From NCBI GenBank assembly GCA_947497755.1, contig CANMHT010000001.1, positions 620,001 to 684,000 on the forward strand: a stretch of 64,000 nucleotides of DNA. Direction: 5' to 3'. Below, piece after piece: positions 33,572 to 41,350 of this stretch (the stretch's first letter is position 1; the number at the start of each line of letters is the position of its first letter). A program made the position numbers and the translations under genes. The notes under the pieces were generated by a model. That model was given only the letters and a program-made list of their open reading frames with translations, had not been told where the DNA came from and did no database searches. This DNA comes from an uncultured Polaribacter sp. Its GTDB lineage: Bacteria > Bacteroidota > Bacteroidia > Flavobacteriales > Flavobacteriaceae.

Positions 33572-36500
33572 CAATTTGGATTTCCTATGTAATTATTTAA
33601 TTCAATTTTAATAAATGGATATGTTTTACTTTGTATAGATTGTAATTCTCGTTTTGTGTGATTTCGGATTCTATTTGGTACAATATCATCAGCTATACTT
33701 TTATTTGGTAATCCGTTTACAAAACAATTAGACATATCACTACTAATTAATCGTATTTTTGGATCTTTTAATAAATTATAATTAAAAGAAAGTTTTCGTT
33801 GTTGTCTAATACCTTCGTCTAAAAACATATGATCTACCCACATAAGTTTTTTATCTGAAGAATAATAACTTACTAAAAGTTGAGGTACAGTTACCTCATT
33901 CAAACCACTATTAAATAAAGTTCCATTAATTACTTCATTATCAACTTCAAGATTGCTTAAGGTTAAGCCTTTATACAAATCTAATTTAGCAACATTTCCA
34001 GCAGCCTGAATATTAAACTTAACTGGTTTTTCTCTCAATTCAATTGGAGTATAAGCATAAGGATTAAAGGTAGCAGGGATGTATTCTTCTTTTTTTGACC
34101 AGGCAATACCTTCAAAATTAATTTTAAAGCTTGTTACTTCTTTGGGCATTAATTTATGTTTAATTTGATGCTTTGCATTAAAACTAGCAAGTTCTAGATT
34201 TTTGTCATTGTATAGAGTTCCTTTAATGACTACATCTGCAGGTACATTGTCTATATTTTGTATTTCTCCTACAATAATATATTCTCCATCATGTTCTACT
34301 AAATAGGCAGAAATAATTTCTAAAACGGGTTGTTTTAAAATATCCTCATGATGGGTTTGTTCTGTAGTAATTCTTCTTCTTCCTTGATTGAAATATTTTG
34401 TAATGTTGTTAGAATACAATTGATCTGGAGGTAAGTCAGTTCCTAATTTTTCTGGGTTTAAATACCATTTTCCTTTCAATTTTACCAAGGTTTTATAAAA
34501 AGTTCTATCAATATTTTCTAGAGGAGTAATCCATTTTGTATAGATAGTTGCCGTGGCAATACTATCGTTTTTAACTTGTACATTACTATTTATAGAATCT
34601 AGTTTTGCGTACGAACTTAACAGACCATCGGTAACCGAAACTTCTAACATAAACTGATCTAAAGTTACTCCACTATTCGGATTAGTCATATTAAAGGCTT
34701 TTTCAAACTTTTTAAAATCGAGTGCATCAAAATAGGCAGTAACAGCATTTTCTGCAGATATCTGATCGTTGTTTTTAATATAGAACTGATAGATCCCAAA
34801 AAAGACACATCCAACCACAAAAATGGACCAGAAAAAAGTAAAAACTAAGAGTCCTTTTGGAAAAGGCTTATACTCACTTTTTCTAAGTAAACTTAAGGCA
34901 TTAAAACCAACTTTCTTTTTAAGTCTTCGCATCCATCGAAACTGAATATTGATAATAAAAGCAATCATTACCATAGAAAGTGGCGAAATTCCCCAAAGTA
35001 TTTTTTGCCATTTTGGTAAGTCGTCCTTTGGTAAAATGGAAGACAGCGGAGGCACATTTAATTTTTCCCAAACCATAACACCATTTTCAAGAGGAGGCAG
35101 TCGTTGCCAACCACAGAAAAAGAGAATTGGGTCGTAAAATTTATCGTTAGAAAAAATGTATTTTAGATTGTATTTTTCGGGTACAGTTAGGAATTGTTGT
35201 AAAGAACCAATTCCTTCAACTCCTTGAAATTTAGAGTTTTCTATTCGCTCTATTGCTCTTGTGGTTAATTCGGGTAATCTTCTGGCAGAGTGGTAGTTGC
35301 CATCAACACTAAGGGCATTTGTTAACGCGCCTAACCAAGCCATCTGATCTCCAAATCCTAAAGTTAAATATCTCCAATGATCGTGTTGATCTTGATTTAA
35401 GAAATTAATAATAGGAAGCATTTTTATTTTTTGAGGTTGGGTTGGTCTAAAATATCCCAAACTCATGGTAAAAACGATCATAAATAAGAAAAGAAGAGCA
35501 AGAAAACCACCTGTTAATCGGTGGTAAATAGCACCAATTCTTTTTTGAAACAATTCTTTTAAATCTCCTTCAGAAAAACGGTAAACAAATTCTCCAAAAA
35601 GAGGAAGGGACATCATCGTTGCCCAAAGTGTAAAGCGATCTAAGGTTAAAATACTAAAAGCATTTTCTCCTAAAATCATCTTAGGTAAAGGAGTTGTTCC
35701 TCCCGTTCCTAGTAAAGTTAACATGCTAATTGACATTCCAAAAAACATGTATCTTTTACTATAATATCTGTAAAAAATATAAGGTAAAATAAAGAGTAAA
35801 ATTCCCCAAGGAATTAAGAAAAAAACCAATCCAGAAGAAGTTACCTCTAAAAAACTATCTCTTGATCCGTGTGGAATAGGAACTTGTGTTATTGGGTTGT
35901 TTTTAGTGTTTATCCAATAAGGTAAAATAGCACAAATCATAATAGTAAGTGCAGAAAGACCAAAAGCTAAAATTCGCTTAAAGAGCCTAAAAAATGTAGA
36001 TAAAAATATTTTTAATCGTACTTCTTTATAAGAGTTTACACGTTCTCTCGCACTATCCATAATGGCCATTCCTATTAAAGGAAAAATAAAGAAAACCATT
36101 CCGAAAATAATCGTTACATGATGGGAAACTACAATAACACCGAGTAAAGAAAGCGCCGTAAAAAGATGTCGTATTTTACCAGATCTTAACCATAAGTATA
36201 TTTCTGGAATACAGTGCATTAAAAATGAAATTCCGATAATACTTGGGAGTTGCCCAAAAATATGTAGTGTTTCTAAAAATGAAGAGGACAAAACAGCTAA
36301 AATGGAGGCATAACCAGCGGCGGTTCTGTTAGACGTAATGGTAACAGAAAAACGATATGCACCTGTAATAAACATGATAATGGCTATTAAGGCAACGGCA
36401 AATAATCCAAATTTTAAACCTCCAACTAGAGAAAGTAATCCAATAGATTGATGTGCTAATGGAGGATAACTAGTAACAGTAAAACCAGTATACCATTTAT

Positions 36501-36660
36501 AGCTCCAAGGTTCGAACCAGCTATTGGCATAATGATCAGCAAAAAAAACATGAATTAAAGCATCATAAGTTGTTTCAATTGTAAAGAAGATAGAAGTACC
36601 ATGAAAGGCCACACCAACCAACAATGCAACAACCAAATATTTGTTTGATTTCTTATTCAT
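33571..36660 (-). CDS. Large polytopic membrane protein, GT-C/PTPS-related, with soluble C-terminal domains
   Basis: 1029 residues. The first about 415 residues carry around 11 membrane helices. A first periplasmic loop with TTYDALIHVFFADHYANSWF and GFTVTSYPPLAHQS resembles lipid-linked-sugar glycosyltransferases of the GT-C superfamily (6-pyruvoyl-tetrahydropterin-synthase-related membrane proteins), with acidic residues where GT-C enzymes bind metal. A soluble stretch (about 420-555) is followed by two more helices (about 557-580 and 603-625). The C-terminal part holds an NTF2-like region (about 633-737; ENAVTAYFDALDFKKFEKAF) and an FxLYD-like beta domain (about 777-848; VGEIQNIDNVPADVVIKGTLYND). 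First gene of a three-gene minus-strand operon with the Ig-like protein and hydrolase. Likely a polymerase or periplasmic glycosyltransferase of the polysaccharide system (inference). Confidence 0.75.
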   Translation of the reverse strand: MNKKSNKYLVVALLVGVAFHGTSIFFTIETTYDALIHVFFADHYANSWFEPWSYKWYTGFTVTSYPPLAHQSIGLLSLVGGLKFGLFAVALIAIIMFITGAYRFSVTITSNRTAAGYASILAVLSSSFLETLHIFGQLPSIIGISFLMHCIPEIYLWLRSGKIRHLFTALSLLGVIVVSHHVTIIFGMVFFIFPLIGMAIMDSARERVNSYKEVRLKIFLSTFFRLFKRILAFGLSALTIMICAILPYWINTKNNPITQVPIPHGSRDSFLEVTSSGLVFFLIPWGILLFILPYIFYRYYSKRYMFFGMSISMLTLLGTGGTTPLPKMILGENAFSILTLDRFTLWATMMSLPLFGEFVYRFSEGDLKELFQKRIGAIYHRLTGGFLALLFLFMIVFTMSLGYFRPTQPQKIKMLPIINFLNQDQHDHWRYLTLGFGDQMAWLGALTNALSVDGNYHSARRLPELTTRAIERIENSKFQGVEGIGSLQQFLTVPEKYNLKYIFSNDKFYDPILFFCGWQRLPPLENGVMVWEKLNVPPLSSILPKDDLPKWQKILWGISPLSMVMIAFIINIQFRWMRRLKKKVGFNALSLLRKSEYKPFPKGLLVFTFFWSIFVVGCVFFGIYQFYIKNNDQISAENAVTAYFDALDFKKFEKAFNMTNPNSGVTLDQFMLEVSVTDGLLSSYAKLDSINSNVQVKNDSIATATIYTKWITPLENIDRTFYKTLVKLKGKWYLNPEKLGTDLPPDQLYSNNITKYFNQGRRRITTEQTHHEDILKQPVLEIISAYLVEHDGEYIIVGEIQNIDNVPADVVIKGTLYNDKNLELASFNAKHQIKHKLMPKEVTSFKINFEGIAWSKKEEYIPATFNPYAYTPIELREKPVKFNIQAAGNVAKLDLYKGLTLSNLEVDNEVINGTLFNSGLNEVTVPQLLVSYYSSDKKLMWVDHMFLDEGIRQQRKLSFNYNLLKDPKIRLISSDMSNCFVNGLPNKSIADDIVPNRIRNHTKRELQSIQSKTYPFIKIELNNYIGNPN

Positions 36661-36711
36661 TTATAGCATATAATTTTTCAATCTAGTAAATTTAATAAAA
36701 ACTAACTAAAT

Positions 36712-36803
36712 ATTCAGTCGTCTACATATATCTACCATTGGTCTAAACAAATGCATGCTTTAACAAATTAAGATGTATTAATTGGATAACGATGATACAT
36801 TTA
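36712..36803 (+). promoter_or_regulatory. Putative LytTR repeat array and promoter of the receiver-GT2 gene (site 5)
   Basis: Three repeats at 21-base steps: ATTCAGTCGTCT (36712-36723), TACCATTGGTCT (36733-36744) and CATGCTTTAACA (36754-36765). TACATTTA at 36796-36803, a one-mismatch -7 element, is 42 bases after the start of the last repeat. The gene starts at 36834. It lies in the divergent region with the GT-C-like operon, whose own promoter I could not place. Confidence 0.5.
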
Positions 36804-36833
36804 TAGTATAAATAATCGCTTAAACAGAAAAAC

Positions 36834-38051
36834 ATGAAAATTTTAGCTATAGATGATCAACAATTAGTGTTGTTGCCATTAAAAAAGAAATTAGGAGAAT
36901 TGGGCTATGATATTAAAGTAGAAACTAATGCTCTGAAAGGATTAGAAGCGTATGATTCTTTTAAACCAGACTTGGTAATTTTAGACATCAATATGCCAGG
37001 GATTTCTGGTGTAGAAATCATAAAACAAATTAGACAAGATAGAAAATCAGAAACTCCAATTATGGTATTGTCTGGAAATGTTGAAGATGAAATGATTATG
37101 AATAGTTATGATTTAGGAATTAGTGACTATATGAAAAAGCCATTAAGCTTAAACGAAATTTGTGTAAGAATTAAGCAGTTAATTGGCGTTCCTGAAAAAG
37201 GAGAAGTTACAAATCAGAAAAGCAATGTTATTATTCAACAAAGATGTGTTGGAGTAGTAATACCTTGTTATAATGAAGAAGAAAGATTATTAAGTAATCA
37301 ATTTTTGAGTTTTATAGAAAAGCATTCTGGGTATCATTTATGTTTTGTAAATGATGGAAGTAAGGATGCTACGTTAGACGTATTAAAGAAATTACAAAAG
37401 GGAAGAGAAGATTATATTACCGTATATGATTGTGAAAAGAACGGAGGAAAAGCAGAAGCGGTAAGATTAGGAATGTTACACATGAGTAAATATGAAGGAT
37501 TGGATTATATCGGTTTTTTAGATGCTGATTTATCCACTGATTTTAGCGATTTTGATGACTTGGTATCTACAATTGAAAACAATCCGAATTATAAAATTGT
37601 AAGTGGATCTAGAATTTCTAGAATGGGAGCAAATATTGCCAAAGAATCTGCAAGGCAGATTATTAGCTTAACAATAAACTTTATTATCAGAAAGATTTTA
37701 TCTATGGAGTTTAAAGACACTCAATGTGGTGCAAAAATCTTTCACAAAGATGTTATTGAATTACTTTTTGAAGAAAAGTTTATTACAAAATGGCTGTTTG
37801 ATGTAGAACTATTTATGAGATTAAGAAAGCATTATAAGATTAAGAAAGCCAAAGAAATGGTTTGTGAAATGCCTTTAAAAAGATGGGTGCATGTGGATGG
37901 ATCTAAGCTATCTATGAAAGACTCCATAAAAATTGTTGGACAATTGGCAAATATTGCAATCTCGTATAATTTAGGTTGGAGAAGAAAGTCAAAAAAGAAG
38001 AAGAACAATATAGAGTCAACTATGAACAAAACCAATCTAGGAAAGGTGTAA
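36834..38051 (+). CDS. Response-regulator receiver fused to a family 2 glycosyltransferase
   Basis: 405 residues. N-terminal receiver (about 1-120): KILAIDDQQLVLL, phospho-acceptor Asp51 in LVILDINMPGISG, IMVLSGNVEDE, and Lys101 in DYMKKPLSLNE. After a short linker, GT2 of the dolichyl-phosphate-mannose-synthase type (about 138-370): VGVVIPCYNEEERLL, FVNDGSKDATLDVL (nucleotide-binding Asp174), NGGKAEAVRLGML, IGFLDADLSTDF (metal-binding DxD 230-232) and VSGSRISRMGAN. A C-terminal basic tail (GWRRKSKKKKNN) may touch the membrane. No DNA-binding or cyclase output is present, so the output of phosphorylation is apparently sugar transfer. Both halves keep their key residues. The donor kinase is unknown; the H-NOX kinase/Hpt pair is the nearest candidate. 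Confidence 0.92.
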   Translation: MKILAIDDQQLVLLPLKKKLGELGYDIKVETNALKGLEAYDSFKPDLVILDINMPGISGVEIIKQIRQDRKSETPIMVLSGNVEDEMIMNSYDLGISDYMKKPLSLNEICVRIKQLIGVPEKGEVTNQKSNVIIQQRCVGVVIPCYNEEERLLSNQFLSFIEKHSGYHLCFVNDGSKDATLDVLKKLQKGREDYITVYDCEKNGGKAEAVRLGMLHMSKYEGLDYIGFLDADLSTDFSDFDDLVSTIENNPNYKIVSGSRISRMGANIAKESARQIISLTINFIIRKILSMEFKDTQCGAKIFHKDVIELLFEEKFITKWLFDVELFMRLRKHYKIKKAKEMVCEMPLKRWVHVDGSKLSMKDSIKIVGQLANIAISYNLGWRRKSKKKKNNIESTMNKTNLGKV

Positions 38052-38093
38052 CGTATAAAATAATCGACGAATAGAACCTATCAAAAACAACAT

Positions 38094-38164
38094 CACAACT
38101 CATCTACAGATACTTTAATTTAAACGAATCATTTTATAAGAAACAGACAATAGACCTACCTTTA
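38094..38164 (+). promoter_or_regulatory. Putative LytTR direct repeat and promoter of the 39-residue peptide gene (site 6)
   Basis: Repeats CACAACTCATCT (38094-38105) and TTAATTTAAACG (38115-38126) start 21 bases apart. TACCTTTA at 38157-38164, a one-mismatch -7 element, is 42 bases after the second repeat start and 25 bases before the ATG at 38190. The repeats are weaker than at sites 1-3. Confidence 0.45.
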
Positions 38165-38189
38165 TCATATAATAAAACAAGAGAATATT

Positions 38190-38309
38190 ATGATAAACTT
38201 AGAAAACATTTTAGTATTAGTTATATTGATTTATTGTATTGTTTCTGTTCTATTAATTGATAGGTACAAAAAGAAAATTTCTGAACTAGAAAAGAGAATA
38301 GAAAAATAA
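38190..38309 (+). CDS. 39-residue single-pass membrane peptide
   Basis: Short frame from ATG 38190 to TAA 38307-38309. It begins MINLENI, followed by a hydrophobic stretch (about 7-23, ILVLVILIYCIVSVLLI), then a charged tail with coiled-coil spacing (DRYKKKISELEKRIEK). Predicted inner-membrane peptide with its tail in the cytoplasm. I recognise no family. Support for it being real: a plausible promoter 25 bases upstream that fits the six-site pattern, a strong terminator 45 bases downstream, and coherent protein chemistry. It may be an accessory subunit of the polysaccharide machinery (inference). Confidence 0.6.
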   Translation: MINLENILVLVILIYCIVSVLLIDRYKKKISELEKRIEK

Positions 38310-38353
38310 TAGACAATATATGTTCAATCAAGAGGGGGACTAGATTGACGTAA

Positions 38354-38394
38354 AAGACTTCTAACATTACTTATGTTAGAAGTCTTATTTTTTT
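38354..38394. terminator. Terminator after the small peptide gene, facing the convergent LytTR gene
   Basis: AAGACTTCTAACAT (38354-38367) and ATGTTAGAAGTCTT (38373-38386) form a perfect 14-bp stem with a five-base loop, followed by ATTTTTTTT. On the minus strand the downstream A/T content is weaker. Confidence 0.88.
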
Positions 38395-38396
38395 AG

Positions 38397-39158
38397 TTAT
38401 AATTGATTGTTTTTTGACAAGAATTTTAATAAAGCACTTCCTTTTCTAACTGATACCGGTACTTCTTCACCAGTACTTAATTTCACATAAGAACCTCCTT
38501 TTTTCTGAATGTACTTATCTACATAAGATAGGTTAATTAAATGAGATTGATGAATCCTAAAAAACACGTCAGGGTTTAGCAAGCCTTCGTAGTGTTTTAT
38601 AGATTTAGTGGCTAAAAAAAACTTTCCGTTAAGTAATTTCACCGAGCAATAGTTTCCTTCTGCTTGAAGTCTTAAAATTTCTCCAGGTTTATGAAAACAG
38701 TAATCTTTAATACTCGGAAATACTATTTGCTTTTCTTGAAAACTATGTGATACAATATTATGAATCATTGATTCTAACCGTAAGTTGGTTTGCTGGTAGT
38801 TCATTTTTTCTAAACATCTTCTTACAGATTCATTAAACTGTTCGCTATCGATAGGTTTTAGTAGATAATGTATGGCTGCATAATTAAAAGCGTCTATAGC
38901 ATATTTATGATGAGCTGTAGTAAAAATAATTTCGAAACTTGGGTTTTTAATTTTTTTTAGAAGGTCAAAACAATCTCCATCTTTTAATTCTACATCCATA
39001 AAAATTAAATCAGGTTTTATACGTTTTATTCCTACCAAACTTTCAGCAACAGAATCATATTCTCCTTTAACACGAATCTTATCAGAAAAATTTCTTAGTA
39101 ATTGCTGTAAGCGAGCAATACAATGCTTTTCATCTTCAATAATAATTGCTGTTATCAT
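38397..39158 (-). CDS. LytTR family response regulator
   Basis: 253 residues. Receiver: AIIIEDEKHCIARL, phospho-acceptor Asp55 in LIFMDVELKDGD, TTAHHKYAIDAF and Lys in YLLKPIDSEQF. LytTR domain (about 150-250): ILRLQAEGNYCSVKLLNG, SIKHYEGLLNPDVFFRIHQSHLINLSYV, GEEVPVSVRKGSALLKFL. It is encoded two bases after the TPR kinase and is its obvious partner. No target site was identified near this pair. Confidence 0.93.
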   Translation of the reverse strand: MITAIIIEDEKHCIARLQQLLRNFSDKIRVKGEYDSVAESLVGIKRIKPDLIFMDVELKDGDCFDLLKKIKNPSFEIIFTTAHHKYAIDAFNYAAIHYLLKPIDSEQFNESVRRCLEKMNYQQTNLRLESMIHNIVSHSFQEKQIVFPSIKDYCFHKPGEILRLQAEGNYCSVKLLNGKFFLATKSIKHYEGLLNPDVFFRIHQSHLINLSYVDKYIQKKGGSYVKLSTGEEVPVSVRKGSALLKFLSKNNQL

Positions 39159-39160
39159 AG

Positions 39161-40927
39161 TTAGAATATGGTTTTATGTGGGATGATAATCGAAACTTGA
39201 AATCCTTCTGTAGAGTCTTTAACTTCAAATGAAGTTTTATTATCGGTAAGTTTGTTAATATGGTTTATTCGTTCTTTGGCAATTTGAATTCCCATTGATT
39301 TTTTCTTTTTTGTTACTGTGCCATCACTTCCCAATCCATTATCTTCAATGGTACAAGCTAATTTTTCTGTTCCATCTTTTGCAATGTTAATAGTAATAAT
39401 GCCTTGATGATTTATTTTAGAAATACCGTGTTTAATACTATTTTCTATAAATGGTTGGATAAATAAAGAAGGAACTAATGTATTGCTCAAATCAATATCT
39501 GTATCAGTATTTAATACCAACTTAATTGGAGTGTTTAAACGTAGACTTTCAATTTCAATATAAATGCGCATTAACTTAATTTCTTCTTCTAAAGTAATCC
39601 AGTTTTTATCTGAGTTTTGTAAAATCTCCCTCATTAAACTAGAAAATTTAATTAAAAAACTACTAGCTTTTTTTGCGCCATGTGTAATCATATATTGATC
39701 AATAGAATTTAAGGCATTAAAAATAAAATGAGGATTTAACTGAGTACGTAAAGCAATCAATTTAGATTCTGCTAAATCTTTTTTAAATTCATTTTCTATA
39801 GCAATGGCTTTTGCTTTTCTTTTTTGATTGGTTATAAAAAAGAACAAACCTATTACCAATAGAGAAGTGATACTAGAGATTAAATAGATTTTATTAATTA
39901 ACTTCTGTTTAGAAATTTCTGCTTCTGCGATTAGTTCTTTTCTTTCCGCTTGAAATTTCAAATCATTTTTAGTAAAAGCAATTCTTTTATCAATGTTGAT
40001 TAAACTGTCATTTAAAAGTTTAAATTTTTCGTGAGCAATTAAAGCTTTTTTATATTCTTTTTCTTGTTTGTGTACATCATATAAAGTAGCATAAATATTT
40101 TTTTGAAAAAAAAGATTGTTTTTTGTGCTTTTAAGATTTAATACTTTGTTAGCGTAATACTCAACCAGCTCGTAATTATTATTTAATAAATATACTTCAA
40201 TAGCATTAACGTAAATAGGTGAGTAGATCGCTTTTATTTGATGTTTTTTTGCTATCTCTAGCGACTTTTCTATAGCTTGTTTAGATTCTTTGGCCTTATT
40301 TTGTTTTACTAATATTAAAGAAAGATTAGAAAGGTTATTCGCTTCAAAAGCGGGATTTTTTATAATTCGAGAACTTTTAATTGCTTTTCGATAGTAATAA
40401 ATAGCCGAATCAAGTTGGTTTAAATACCCATGAGCATTGGCAATATATTGTTCTATAACAGTATTTTTATTGTATTTTTTTAGCAATCTTCGATAGATAG
40501 CTAAAGCATCATTATAATCTCCTTGTTGCATATAAATATTAGCAATGTTAATAAGACTTCCTGGAGTCAATCTATCTAAATGAGGAACTCGATCAATAAT
40601 TTTTAAGGATTTATGATAGTACTCTAAGGCTTTTAAGGGTTCACTTCTAAGAAAGCTGTGAATAGCTCCTAGATGTTGATATGTAACAACTTTACCAGTA
40701 TCATAATTTAATTGATTGGAAAACTCTAAAGTTTTCAATGTAAAACCTAACCATACTGAATCTGATGGGATATTATGAAAAAACTTTGAAAATAAGTCTA
40801 TCCTTGCATCAATCGTTAATGTGTCTATTTTTTGAATATTATTAAGATGTCTTTTCAGTGAATCGAAAGATTTTTGTTGCGAAAAAATACTTGCAGAAAT
40901 CATTAATAAAATACAAGTAAGAAGCAT
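39161..40927 (-). CDS. TPR-containing LytS-type sensor histidine kinase
   Basis: 588 residues from the ATG at 40927, which opens a normal signal peptide (MLLTCILLMISASIFSQ); the longer frame begins at a TTG 33 bases upstream. The periplasmic part (about 20-335) is a run of tetratricopeptide repeats (HLGAIHSFLRSEPLKALEYY, NIANIYMQQGDYNDALAIY). A coiled stretch and one membrane helix (about 345-368) lead to the His_kinase core: ALRTQLNPHFIFNALNSI with phospho-acceptor His400, N-box FIENSIKHG, and EDNGLGSDGTVTKKKKSMGIQIAKERI. The TPR region presumably senses a protein or peptide in the periplasm. It pairs with the adjacent LytTR regulator. Confidence 0.9.
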   Translation of the reverse strand: MLLTCILLMISASIFSQQKSFDSLKRHLNNIQKIDTLTIDARIDLFSKFFHNIPSDSVWLGFTLKTLEFSNQLNYDTGKVVTYQHLGAIHSFLRSEPLKALEYYHKSLKIIDRVPHLDRLTPGSLINIANIYMQQGDYNDALAIYRRLLKKYNKNTVIEQYIANAHGYLNQLDSAIYYYRKAIKSSRIIKNPAFEANNLSNLSLILVKQNKAKESKQAIEKSLEIAKKHQIKAIYSPIYVNAIEVYLLNNNYELVEYYANKVLNLKSTKNNLFFQKNIYATLYDVHKQEKEYKKALIAHEKFKLLNDSLINIDKRIAFTKNDLKFQAERKELIAEAEISKQKLINKIYLISSITSLLVIGLFFFITNQKRKAKAIAIENEFKKDLAESKLIALRTQLNPHFIFNALNSIDQYMITHGAKKASSFLIKFSSLMREILQNSDKNWITLEEEIKLMRIYIEIESLRLNTPIKLVLNTDTDIDLSNTLVPSLFIQPFIENSIKHGISKINHQGIITINIAKDGTEKLACTIEDNGLGSDGTVTKKKKSMGIQIAKERINHINKLTDNKTSFEVKDSTEGFQVSIIIPHKTIF

Positions 40928-41123
40928 GAAATTTGGTCGGCGTAGTAAAGTTGTTGTCAAAATAATAGGGTTTTGTTAGAAGATTAAGGTTATATATAAA
41001 ACGATAAACAGATTTATAGAACGAATTTTGATTTAATACGAACAGATATAAGGGAATTTCTACACCAATAAACAAGGGTCAATATAGCAAATACTTTTAC
41101 AAAGAACATAAAAGTATTTAAAA

Positions 41124-41306
41124 ATGAGACACTTAACGAAACACAATTACAAACTAGGAATTCTGTTATTTATTCTATCCTTAATTTTTACTTCTTGTAC
41201 ATTAAATGATGATGAAGAAGTGTATGAATCTATGTACGAAGTACAAACGACAAATGATCATAATGAAGACGCAGATCCAGAAATTGAAGATCCTAATGGC
41301 GGATAA
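41124..41306 (+). CDS. Small predicted lipoprotein
   Basis: 60 residues. The N-terminal signal (HNYKLGILLFILSLIFTSC) ends in a lipobox-like FTSC, so Cys25 would be lipidated. The mature part is short and strongly acidic (TLNDDEEVYESMYEVQTT, EDADPEIEDPNGG). In Bacteroidetes, acidic residues after the lipid Cys can act as a surface export signal, so surface display is possible. No family recognised. It is divergent from the TPR kinase gene and could be a signal or a target of that system (inference). Confidence 0.6.
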   Translation: MRHLTKHNYKLGILLFILSLIFTSCTLNDDEEVYESMYEVQTTNDHNEDADPEIEDPNGG

Positions 41307-41315
41307 TTTGATGTA

Positions 41316-41350
41316 TTTCTCAGGATAAAACTCATTTTTGTCCTGAGAAA
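41316..41350. terminator. Long hairpin between lipoprotein gene and NarL-type regulator gene
   Basis: TTTCTCAGGATAAAA (41316-41330) pairs with TTTTGTCCTGAGAAA (41336-41350) as a 15-bp stem with one G-T pair. The T tract lies inside the stem rather than after it, so terminator function is likely but not certain. The minus-strand stop codon begins directly after it. Confidence 0.65.

Noticed and set aside
36790..36801. Minus-strand half-site AATGTATCATCG that might control the GT-C-like operon
   Set aside because: No partner at 21 bases in either direction and no -7 element at the matching distance; it also overlaps the plus-strand -7 element of site 5.
38397..40927. LytTR pair at 38.4-40.9 kb as the regulator of the 21-base-spaced repeats
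   Set aside because: Possible, but no copy of the repeat lies before its own operon, whereas site 1 lies before the H-NOX operon; kept as a lesser alternative.
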